This document shows positions 1 to 6,831 of a DNA stretch of 50,398 bases, in pieces. The stretch is from Verrucomicrobiaceae bacterium (GTDB taxonomy: Bacteria; Verrucomicrobiota; Verrucomicrobiia; Verrucomicrobiales; Verrucomicrobiaceae): assembly GCA_027489965.1 (NCBI GenBank), contig JAIXZA010000027.1, forward strand, positions 1-50,398, in the 5' to 3' direction. How positions within the stretch are numbered: the stretch's first letter is position 1; each line of letters starts with the position of its first letter. The notes beneath the pieces were generated by a model. It was given only the letters and a program-made list of their open reading frames with translations. It searched no databases and had not been told where the DNA came from. The position numbers and the translations under genes were made by a program.

Positions 1-2
1 GA

Positions 3-1274
3 TCACTCATTTGAGCGCAATGGAAATCCCGCCCTGTGAAAGTCTAAAACGTCCGAACCCATTGAAATAAGGCATCCGACAACTTTTAACTTGACCGGTT
101 TTTTCAGAGAAGGGTGCAACTGCCTGACAATTTTCAGCAAGCCATTGGATCGAATTTTTTTGTCAAGCAGTTGCACCCTGACCCCAATCCCCTGACCCCA
201 ATCCCCAGCGGCGCACATCCTCCCCAGGGCGCTGTCGTAGAGGCGACCGTTCATGTGGACGAGGCCCACGTCGTCGAGCATTTCATGGCCCGTGTAGCCT
301 CGGGGGAGATTGCTGCCGACACGTTCAGGCGGGGAGCCGGAGGGGGCTCCGCCTTCCTGGCTGGGGGAGGTCATGGTGGCCTCAGCGGTGGTGAGTTTGG
401 TTAGCTGGCCTGAGGCCGGAGCCCAGGTATCGCCGTCTCTTCGGGCCCCCCATGCGTCGTAGCTTTGGCGCTCGGTTTTTTGGACTTCGCCGGGCTTGAG
501 GTGGCCACGTTGTTGGCGCAGTTGGCCTTGGCCGTCAAAGGTGGCGGTGTCACTGCCTAGGTGGTCTTTGGCGGCGAACTCGTAGCTGGTCTGGGCGCTC
601 GTGGTTTCTTTGGGGCCGAGCCAGCGCATCACCCGCACGCCGTTGCCAAAACTGCTGCGTTCTTCACGCTCGATGACAGGATTGGGAGTGCTGAGCAGAC
701 TGGTGACTTCGCGGATCTCATAACCGCCTAAGCTCAGGGTGGTGGTCGCTAACTTGCCTTTGACCTTCTTTTGGATCAGGCGTTGCAGACCGGGGCCAAA
801 GTAAAAATCAATCGTGCAGGCCTGATCCCAGGCGTTGGTGCCATCGTCCAACTGCCCTGGATCACTGCTGAGCGCAGCGGCTCCTAAATGCGTGATGGTT
901 TTTGGCTGATCAAAGCTGGTGTACTTGATGTCCCGCAGGGCGAAGCCTGTGACAGCCGCGCCGTTAAACTCACCGGTCATGCGGCCCTTGGCATCGTACG
1001 TGTAGCTGCGCTGGACCTGAGTGCCCTGGCTGACGCTGGTCACGGCATGGGGGCCATGATTGCGCTCCCCGTAAGCGTAGCTGCCAATGCCGCTCTTGCT
1101 GGCGATGTTGCCATTCGCCGTGAACGTAAAGCTTTGCAGAGCCTGCCCCGTGACTTGGGAGTATTTGAGGCGATTGAGCCGATCATACCCAAACGTCTCA
1201 ATCCGCACCGGCGGCGTGCTGGCGGTGGGGGATTCAAAGCGCTGCTCCCTGCGCCAGAGCACGTTGCCCAGATC
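3..1274 (-). pseudogene. RHS/YD-repeat core fragment, truncated at both ends
   Basis: The minus-strand frame encodes YD-repeat sequence (YDRLNRLKYSQ, YTYDAKGRMTGEF) followed by the RHS-associated core (DHLGSDTATFDGQG, then GYTGHE..GLVHMNGRLYDSALGR). Complete RHS proteins usually exceed 1000 residues; only about 420 remain. The frame begins directly after a TAG at 1275-1277 with DLGN, itself mid-YD-repeat, so the N-terminus is missing. At about 217 the core breaks right after LGRM, where the variable toxin tip would start, and the frame runs through a palindromic repeat element into unrelated sequence. A GTG at 1262 could start translation, but I read this as a relic. RHS proteins normally export C-terminal toxins in interbacterial competition; none is left here. 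Confidence 0.8.
111..204. repeat. REP-like palindrome with tandem 14-mers
   Basis: A 20-nt arm at 111-130 (AGGGTGCAACTGCCTGACAA) and an arm at 160-179 are reverse complements with one mismatch, around a 29-nt loop. Directly beyond the right arm the 14-mer CCTGACCCCAATCC occurs twice in tandem (177-190, 191-204). This layout resembles REP-type elements mobilised by REP-associated tyrosine transposases (RAYT/TnpA-REP); no transposase gene is in the window, so that link is inference from memory of similar sequences. The element sits exactly where the RHS core loses homology. Confidence 0.65.
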
Positions 1275-1337
1275 CTAAACGCTCATTTCCTGTCTTCATG
1301 CCTTCCTCATCAAGATTGGATTGGACAGTTTCTCAGC

Positions 1338-1377
1338 TTTAACCATCAGCGGCAATCAGCGTTCATTAGCGGTTAAA
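1338..1377. repeat. Short interspersed-type repeat with TTTAACC/GGTTAAA ends
   Basis: TTTAACC at 1338-1344 and GGTTAAA at 1371-1377 are inverted ends around an ATCAGCG/AATCAGCG-rich core. The wording (ATCAGCGG, GCGTTCATTAGCGG) matches the style of intergenic repeats common in several bacterial phyla. Only one copy is visible here, so repetitiveness is inferred. It lies just outside the broken 5' end of the RHS fragment. Confidence 0.35.
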
Positions 1378-1470
1378 AAAAGTAAGTGGAACATTCCCTC
1401 ATGGATGGAGTTGAGGAAGCCTCAAATGATCTAACGCGCCGACTTAGCCAGATGATAACAGATCATAATC

Positions 1471-1737
1471 ATGGTTGAAAATGAACAAACTGTATCAGAA
1501 ATAGCAGGTGATAAAGACTGTGAGCCTGGCAACTTATCCTTCAAACCGACTGGCGCACTCGGCAGCCCATCTGACATGCTCGGCAAAACGGATGACGCAT
1601 CCAGCAAACGGGCTGACGAGATCGGCAAGCTGGCTGACGAGATCGGCAAGCTGGCTGACGAGATCGGCAAGCTGGCTGAATTGCTCAGCCTTAAGGCTGA
1701 CAAACTCGGCAACCGGGCTGGTCCGGTCAGCAGATAG
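1471..1737 (+). CDS. Possible small heptad-repeat protein (doubtful)
   Basis: An ATG at 1471 opens an 88-residue frame. Residues about 20-85 are heptads such as ADEIGKL, which would form an amphipathic coiled-coil helix. No Shine-Dalgarno sequence is visible upstream and no known domain is recognised. The repeat pattern continues after the stop codon, and overlapping frames on both strands are equally open, so this may be a non-coding minisatellite. I list it because the chosen frame has the most protein-like composition. Confidence 0.25.
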   Translation: MVENEQTVSEIAGDKDCEPGNLSFKPTGALGSPSDMLGKTDDASSKRADEIGKLADEIGKLADEIGKLAELLSLKADKLGNRAGPVSR

Positions 1738-1775
1738 GCTGACGTGCTCGGCTGCCCCAGTGGTGCACTCCGCAG
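1549..1775. repeat. 21-bp minisatellite (about 3 perfect, several degenerate units)
   Basis: Three perfect head-to-tail copies of the 21-mer starting GCTGACGAGATCGGCAAG lie at 1612-1674, with degenerate units on both sides carrying the same CTGAC..CTCGGCAA rhythm. Because 21 is a multiple of three, several frames on both strands stay open. In plus frame 1471-1737 it reads as heptads (LADEIGK) with Leu/Ile spaced like a coiled coil. The 21-bp rhythm continues past that frame's TAG stop (ADVLGCPSG), so the array is not confined to one protein. Confidence 0.75.
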
Positions 1776-2365
1776 ACGAGTTAAAAAAGACTGCCATTCG
1801 ACTTGCAACGGAATTTGATCCAAAACATCTGACCGCTGACACGTGTTAAATTTAGATGGCTCTTCAGCGATGCGCATACCATCGAGTGATGACAAATGAT
1901 TAAAAACGCATTTCATGGCCAGCATCAGAGTTGCCCCACGTTTGATGAATCACTTTAAATTGTCTATAGAAAAAAATTTAGAACCTCAAGTCAATCCCCT
2001 GAGTTCCTATACCTTAGCGAAGCGCAGAGCCACGACAAACCAGGAGATACTAAGAACAAAACACAATCTGTCCTTTCTGAAAATTTATTTAAACCGACTT
2101 ATTATGGTAAATATCAAGCAGGCTTCTTAGAAGCTCATGGATGGGCACCTCATTTTGAAGATGCTGAAAGCCTCTAGAAGGTGGTGATTCAGTTGGCAAT
2201 GAATGACTTAATAAGCGGTTCAGCACCTAATTCCCCCGATTCACTCAAACCGTTTTGGCAGACAAAAAATGGCGGGCAAAAATGGTATTCAGTGCTTTCT
2301 GATCTTTTTTCTAGATCTCAGTGTCAGGTTTCACGTTCCAATATCTCTAACCTCGCCGTTTACCC
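1741..2365. other. AT-rich intergenic stretch with decayed sequence
   Basis: No complete gene is convincing here. It contains the tail of the minisatellite (to about 1775), then AT-rich DNA with one coding-like relic (1959-2175), and about 190 bp before the NlpC-like gene without recognisable structure. Together with the RHS fragment upstream it suggests an old insertion or deletion site. Confidence 0.5.
1959..2175 (+). pseudogene. 3' relic of an unknown gene
   Basis: The frame ending at TAG 2173-2175 is open from 1959 and has no start codon of its own, but its last third reads like real protein (ENLFKPTYYGKYQAGFLEA, then HGWAPHFEDAESL). After the TAG, a one-base frame change continues with EGGDSVGNE and a stop, as expected for a frameshifted C-terminus. 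No family is recognised. This is an inference from protein-like composition only. Confidence 0.3.
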
Positions 2366-3076
2366 ATGATTCGTCCCCTCACCTTTTCACTCTTTGCCAC
2401 TCTCATCCTGAATGCTGGGGGCACCGAAGAAGTGCGCAAGCCAGCGGCGGTTAGCAGTCTAGAGACAACAGAACTTTCAGACTTTGAGCAGCAATCTGAA
2501 CCCGTCAAAAAGCTGATCCGGGAAGCCTTGGCCTTGACGAAGTTAAATCTCACTTATGTTTTTAGCTCCAGTGATCCCAAGCTTGGTGGCATGGACTGCT
2601 CTGGGACGATCTATCATTTGCTCCTCAATCAAGGTTTTACGCAAACGCCACGTCAGTCCGATGAAATGGGCCAATGGCTGCAGGACAAGGGAACGCTGAA
2701 CCTGACCGATAAGGCTGATTCATTGACACATGCAGCCTTTAACGCATTGAAACCCGGCGATCTCATTTTCTGGTCGGGCACCTATGAAGCCACGCCGAGA
2801 AAGCTTCCCATCACTCACGTGATGCTTTATTTAGGCCTGCATAAGACGACCCAAAAGCCGGTGATCTTTGGAGCAAGCGATGGGCGCACTTATGAGGGAC
2901 AGAAGCGTACTGGGGTCAGTGTTTTTAATCTAACCATGCCCAAAGCTGATGGTAAAGTATCCATTTACGGCTTCGGAAGCGTGCCTGGCTTGGTGCCTGC
3001 TAAAGCTACTTCTGAATCGGCTTCGCCTGAGCCAGCCAAGCCTCAAAGCCCCCAGATAAAACCGAAAGCTGAGTGA
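2366..3076 (+). CDS. Secreted NlpC/P60-like cysteine peptidase
   Basis: The 236-residue product starts with a hydrophobic signal-like segment (residues 3-17). It then carries an NlpC/P60-type core: YVFSSSDPKLGGMDCSG with the probable nucleophile Cys78, LKPGDLIFW at about 128-136, and THVMLYLG with His151. NlpC/P60 enzymes cleave peptide crosslinks of peptidoglycan outside the cytoplasm; that role is inferred from the family. The third catalytic polar residue is not obvious. The C-terminus (about 205-236) is a low-complexity Pro/Lys/Ala tail, and its last 71 bp overlap the convergent rhodanese gene. The start follows a short AT-rich stretch with no strong ribosome binding site. Confidence 0.75.
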   Translation: MIRPLTFSLFATLILNAGGTEEVRKPAAVSSLETTELSDFEQQSEPVKKLIREALALTKLNLTYVFSSSDPKLGGMDCSGTIYHLLLNQGFTQTPRQSDEMGQWLQDKGTLNLTDKADSLTHAAFNALKPGDLIFWSGTYEATPRKLPITHVMLYLGLHKTTQKPVIFGASDGRTYEGQKRTGVSVFNLTMPKADGKVSIYGFGSVPGLVPAKATSESASPEPAKPQSPQIKPKAE

Positions 3077-3434
3077 ACCCCTTCTTGACTAGAGTAGCAG
3101 CCCCGAGACGAGAGCGCTCTCCAATGGCGCAATAAATCAGCGTCGGCTTTTTCGGATCAAGCTTGGCTGTGTTCTCAGCAAATCGCCCGCCATTTAAATA
3201 ATCGACGTAGATAGCACCAGCGATACGTCCATCCTGTTTGATTTCCCATTGTTCACGCGCATCGAGAATCACCAGCTCAGGTGTGTTTTGCATCAGGCTG
3301 AGAGCCTGGTCAGGAGTCAGCTCTTGAACGGATGCCGGCAGGACATCAGGCGGCTCTATCACTGTAGCGCCAGTCTCTGCTGGACGACAGGCATTGAGCG
3401 TTAGAGCAAGAACAAGAAGGATGAGTGTGCGCAT
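3006..3434 (-). CDS. Rhodanese-domain lipoprotein
   Basis: This 142-residue protein begins with a lipoprotein signal ending in LNAC (Cys16), so it should be lipid-anchored on the outer face of the inner membrane or in the outer membrane. A single rhodanese domain spans about 35-138: the conserved VILDARE at 55-61, the active-site loop YCAIGERSR with Cys102, and a terminal GGFEAWL. Rhodaneses move sulfane sulfur or act in redox; the substrate is unknown. It follows the double ModA-like gene on the same strand with only a few bases between them, so the two are probably co-transcribed. Its 3' end overlaps the convergent NlpC-like gene by 71 bp. Confidence 0.85.
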   Translation of the reverse strand: MRTLILLVLALTLNACRPAETGATVIEPPDVLPASVQELTPDQALSLMQNTPELVILDAREQWEIKQDGRIAGAIYVDYLNGGRFAENTAKLDPKKPTLIYCAIGERSRLGAATLVKKGFTQLSVLSGGFEAWLAQAKPIQK

Positions 3435-3437
3435 GAC

Positions 3438-4964
3438 TTACTTCTGCTTGAGGTAATCAGGAATCTCAAGCTCTGTACTCTTCACGGGTACACTATCTCC
3501 CCGCCAGACGAATCCAGCTTTTTCAAAACTCTCCTTGTGCGCGCGGAGATAGGCGAGCAGACGCTTGCCTAATTCACGGTTGGGTGAGTCCTTACGTACA
3601 GCAAAGGGTTGCACTGCTTTGGCCTTATCGGCTGGCAGGGCGATGGCTTCAAAATGCTCCAACTGCTTTTGGAGGTTTGTGCGATAGACGACAGCAGCAT
3701 CTAGAGAACCGGTCCGGAGCTGATTGACCAAAAAGTCTCCTGTTGGCACTTGGCTGGAAGCGTTTTTACTGACGCTATCAAACAGATTCATGCTGCGCAA
3801 AATACCTGCCGTCATGAATCCCAAGGTGGACTGCTCTGCATTACACAGTCCAACACGAAGGCCCGCTTGGGCCAGGTCCGCTAGCGTGTGGATGCCTTTA
3901 GGATTCCCCTTTGGCACAGCAATCACGATCTCGGCTTCTGTCAGTAAGATGGCCTCTGGAAAGTGCTCGGCCACTGGCGGGACGAAGCAGACATCACAGG
4001 CATAATAGACATCTGGAAACTTCGGTGCCGTGCTATCTTTCATCGTCTTCATGGCGGCACAGAGAATCCCACAGCCATTAAAAACGGTCGTAACACTGAT
4101 ACCCTCACGACTGGCAAACTCCTGAACCAAACCCTCGATAGCGGGACGATTGACACCTCCGCTGTAAAGAATGAGTTCTGGCTTCTCGACCCAGCGATCA
4201 CCTGCGACGATCTGAAAGCCTTGCTTCTGAAAGATAGCCCCACCCTTGTCTGGCGCGGCAAGGTAACGAGCAAATTTCAAAGCCTCCACAGAACTCGCGG
4301 CCGACTTTAAAACGCCGGCGCTGACCTTTTCAGCATGAGCCGAAAGCTCAGGCACTTGGATCATTTCTAGCCCTTCAAATTGTGGCACGGTGCTATCCCA
4401 AACCAAAGCAGCATCGCTAGCCCCCAGCTTCACATCGGCAGCGATCTCTGTAACCGTCGGTTTCATCACAGCAGCTTTAGCCGCCAAAGCTTCCCATTGA
4501 CTGCCGAGCAGTTTTTTTGCGACCTTCCCTATACTGGCCGCCTCTGGATTGGGTAGCGCCAGCCTAACCTCGGGCCGACTAAGATCAGCCAAGGTTTGCA
4601 CACCTTTGGGATTGCCTTTAGCAACAGCAATGACGGGATGCTGCTCAGCTAAGGGGAGGCTCTCCTCGATCACACCCAACTTCCTGGCTTCTTCGAGAGA
4701 ACCTTCATCTGCTGCGATAAAAAGATCCCCTTTTTTAGCAATTCGTAACTGTGACAAAAGCGTTCCGGTCCCACCGAATTGAAGCTCAATCTGAGTCCCC
4801 GACTCTCTCTCAAACTGAAGCGCGATTTGCTCCACTGGTTGCTTCATGCCTGCCGCGCAATAAACCATGAGTGAGCGGTCAGTGCTTGGAGACTGACGCA
4901 GCGCCAAGACCAACAAAGCGGCAGCGGCAGAGATTAAAATGAGAGCTGTGAATTTACGAAGCAT
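3438..4964 (-). CDS. Tandem ModA-like periplasmic binding protein (two domains)
   Basis: The 508-residue product has an N-terminal hydrophobic anchor or signal (residues 7-23) and two copies of a type 2 periplasmic-binding fold. Copy 1 (about 31-255) has the ModA start LMVYCAAGMKQPVEQI and the motif VIAVAKGNPKGVQTLADL. Copy 2 (about 264-490) repeats it as LILYSGGVNRPAIEGLV and IVIAVPKGNPKGIHTLADL. ModA binds molybdate or tungstate for an ABC importer, but no ModB or ModC is nearby. Copy 2 has extra cysteines (CGILC and CDVC), unlike ordinary ModA, which could bind a metal. It lies directly upstream of the rhodanese lipoprotein, suggesting a joint sulfur- or metal-related role (inference). Confidence 0.8.
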   Translation of the reverse strand: MLRKFTALILISAAAALLVLALRQSPSTDRSLMVYCAAGMKQPVEQIALQFERESGTQIELQFGGTGTLLSQLRIAKKGDLFIAADEGSLEEARKLGVIEESLPLAEQHPVIAVAKGNPKGVQTLADLSRPEVRLALPNPEAASIGKVAKKLLGSQWEALAAKAAVMKPTVTEIAADVKLGASDAALVWDSTVPQFEGLEMIQVPELSAHAEKVSAGVLKSAASSVEALKFARYLAAPDKGGAIFQKQGFQIVAGDRWVEKPELILYSGGVNRPAIEGLVQEFASREGISVTTVFNGCGILCAAMKTMKDSTAPKFPDVYYACDVCFVPPVAEHFPEAILLTEAEIVIAVPKGNPKGIHTLADLAQAGLRVGLCNAEQSTLGFMTAGILRSMNLFDSVSKNASSQVPTGDFLVNQLRTGSLDAAVVYRTNLQKQLEHFEAIALPADKAKAVQPFAVRKDSPNRELGKRLLAYLRAHKESFEKAGFVWRGDSVPVKSTELEIPDYLKQK

Positions 4965-5061
4965 GAATGGGGAAGGCCTATTGGGTAAGGGCAGGCATTT
5001 CTAGTGCATCAAAACGACGAAGGATGGGAAAAATATCGCAGAATCATTGACCAATCCATAC

Positions 5062-5080
5062 TTATGCCCATATTTATGCC
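5062..5080 (+). promoter_or_regulatory. Direct heptamers, likely VapB operator
   Basis: TTATGCC occurs at 5062-5068 and again at 5074-5080, 12 bp apart (about one helical turn), the second copy abutting the vapB start. Ribbon-helix-helix antitoxins typically autoregulate by binding short repeats near their own promoter; assignment as operator is inference. Confidence 0.45.
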
Positions 5081-5338
5081 ATGATGAAAACAACCGTAGA
5101 AATAGACGAATCTAAACTGGATGCATTGATGGCAACAGGCGGCTTTAAAACCAGAAAAGACACCCTCGACTGGGCCTTAACCGAAGCCCTCAGAATCGCC
5201 ACGATCCATAAAATCGTGGAAACGCCCTGGACCATGGAAGAAGCCAAGGCGGCTGTAGATCCCAACTATGATGTGATTGCCATGAGAAACATGAGCCCGG
5301 TCCCAATCAAATACAGCAAACCTGCGCGCAACAAATGA
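5081..5338 (+). CDS. vapB: VapB-family antitoxin
   Basis: The 85-residue protein begins MMKTTVEIDESKLDALMATG, the beta strand and first helix of a ribbon-helix-helix DNA-binding domain (about 1-45), followed by a short C-terminal tail that would bind the toxin. The stop overlaps the start of the PIN toxin by four bases (ATGA, 5335-5338), which indicates translational coupling. Translation could begin at 5081 or 5084. By family, it neutralises the VapC ribonuclease and represses its own promoter. The pair sits between two unrelated operons, typical of a mobile toxin-antitoxin module. Confidence 0.88.
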   Translation: MMKTTVEIDESKLDALMATGGFKTRKDTLDWALTEALRIATIHKIVETPWTMEEAKAAVDPNYDVIAMRNMSPVPIKYSKPARNK

Positions 5339-5733
5339 CCACGGACATTCTATGTGATTCTTCGATCTACATTGGACTGATGCGTGCAGGCCACGATCCC
5401 AGAAAAGTTTTGGCACCGTATCTCCTTGCCGGACGCCTTTACAATTGTGGTGTTGTTCGAGCGGAGGTTCTCCGAGGCATGAAAGAAGAACGGCGCTATG
5501 AGCAGATGGAGCAATTCTTCGACATCGTTCCAGAGATTCCTACAGATCCCAATCTATGGCGAAAAGTGAGTGAATTAGGATGGAAACTGGGCAGGAAAGG
5601 CAAGTGGCCTCCTGCCACGGATATCACGATTGCCGCCTGTGCCATTCGAATCGGAGCCACGTTGATCAGTCCAGATCAACACTTCGTGGATATTCCTGGC
5701 CTACTTCTGGTGCCCGACCTGTCGCTTGTTTGA
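5335..5733 (+). CDS. vapC: VapC-family PIN-domain toxin
   Basis: This 132-residue PIN domain protein has the full acidic set expected of an active ribonuclease: Asp8 (ILCDSS), Glu44 (VRAEVLRG), Asp96 (ATDITIAA) and Asp114 (SPDQHF). VapC toxins cut tRNA or rRNA in a Mg2+-dependent way and stop translation; the exact target cannot be read from sequence. The start is fixed by the ATGA overlap with vapB. The gene ends 23 bp from the convergent end of the unknown anchored protein, so the module may have landed at the end of that operon. Confidence 0.9.
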   Translation: MTTDILCDSSIYIGLMRAGHDPRKVLAPYLLAGRLYNCGVVRAEVLRGMKEERRYEQMEQFFDIVPEIPTDPNLWRKVSELGWKLGRKGKWPPATDITIAACAIRIGATLISPDQHFVDIPGLLLVPDLSLV

Positions 5734-5756
5734 CGTGGTTTGGAGAAGTCAGCCGA

Positions 5757-6770
5757 CTATTTCTTGCCATTCCCACGCAGGAAGAACAGAGCCAACGTGG
5801 AAAGGAAAACGGCCGCCCCAATGAGTAAGGTGCTGTTCATCCGTGGATCTGAAGGAGAGGATGAAGCCTCAACCATTTTAGTCTCAGCCTTGATGGTCAC
5901 GGCTTCAGGCTTCTTCTGCTCTACCGCCACGGGAGGTTGCGGCGCGGTTTCTCCAGCTTTCGCCAAGGCCACCTCCCAATCGACATTCAACAATAAGTCC
6001 CAGCCTGGATTTCCGCTTTTAATACGGCAGCCACAGCGGCCGACAAGGAACATGCAGGCATCTTCCAACGATGCATCATCCAGATCCTCGATGGGCCATG
6101 CGCCTAGCACACGGCCTTTACCAAACACAGCGGCAGCAAAGCTGGTCGTCACTGGATCAAAGCTATTTCTTGGACCCGCCAACATGGATAAAAGAACCTT
6201 CTCTTTGGGATCGTCTCGACGCAGCCTCAGGGTGGCAAACTTGAGCTTGAGCGCTGGCCCTGGTCCCAGTTGGCTATCCGGATCATTGGGATCTTGAATC
6301 GGCAGTGAAGCAACCTGCTCCAGGAACTTCAAACGCTTTTCAATGCGCTCCACCTCGGCCTTATCCTCGGGCGTGCCCCCCTCAACGAGCACCCAAATGG
6401 CAGAGTCACCCGCGAGGATTTGCTGAAGGATTTTTTGACGACCCGGCGAGTCCAGAAGTGCCTCAAGGGTTACTTTGTCCAGAGCACCAGTCCAGACGGG
6501 CTTATCACTTTCTCGGGAGGAAAAAAGCACGGCCTCAGTTGCCGCATCTTTGGCCGTGGTGATCTCCAGATTGGCTTTCCCATTGGCCCGCAGTGGACGC
6601 AGGGCATCCGTTAGAGCAGCATCGCTAGACGACGTTGCTGGCAGGACGAGATGAAATGGATCCGCTTCCCAACGATCCAGCGCATAACGAAAAACCGGGA
6701 TCGTGCAAGCGCAGGAAACGGCGTGAAGACTGACCGTCGCGATGAAAAAGAGAAAGCTGAAACGAAACAT
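5757..6770 (-). CDS. Unknown secreted, C-terminally anchored protein
   Basis: I do not recognise a named domain in this 337-residue protein. It has a signal-like N-terminus (about 2-20) followed by CACTIPVFRYALDRW, then Glu/Lys-rich helices, a conserved-looking block (VFGKGRVLGAWPIEDL, VGRCGCRIKSGNPGWD) at about 215-265, and one transmembrane helix near the C-terminus (LLIGAAVFLSTLALFFL) with a basic end. That layout predicts an extracytoplasmic domain anchored in the inner membrane. It is last in an operon after the HlyD-type adaptor (61 bp gap). I recall proteins with a similar CxxPVFRYAL start beside ABC exporters in Planctomycetes and Verrucomicrobia, but cannot verify this. Confidence 0.8.
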   Translation of the reverse strand: MFRFSFLFFIATVSLHAVSCACTIPVFRYALDRWEADPFHLVLPATSSSDAALTDALRPLRANGKANLEITTAKDAATEAVLFSSRESDKPVWTGALDKVTLEALLDSPGRQKILQQILAGDSAIWVLVEGGTPEDKAEVERIEKRLKFLEQVASLPIQDPNDPDSQLGPGPALKLKFATLRLRRDDPKEKVLLSMLAGPRNSFDPVTTSFAAAVFGKGRVLGAWPIEDLDDASLEDACMFLVGRCGCRIKSGNPGWDLLLNVDWEVALAKAGETAPQPPVAVEQKKPEAVTIKAETKMVEASSSPSDPRMNSTLLIGAAVFLSTLALFFLRGNGKK

Positions 6771-6831
6771 GAGGAATCACTTTCAACGATTTCCCTGCTC
6801 AGAAGTTACAGGAAACACACTCAGATAAAGA

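Noticed and set aside
114..404. Small plus-strand protein in the RHS fragment
   Set aside because: It is antisense to RHS core sequence, which has the clear homology.
1612..1674. CRISPR or iteron origin
   Set aside because: Units are adjacent without spacers, and no replication gene or DnaA box is nearby.
1431..1925. 164-residue minus-strand frame across the 21-bp array
   Set aside because: Created by the multiple-of-three repeat; no conserved protein features outside it.
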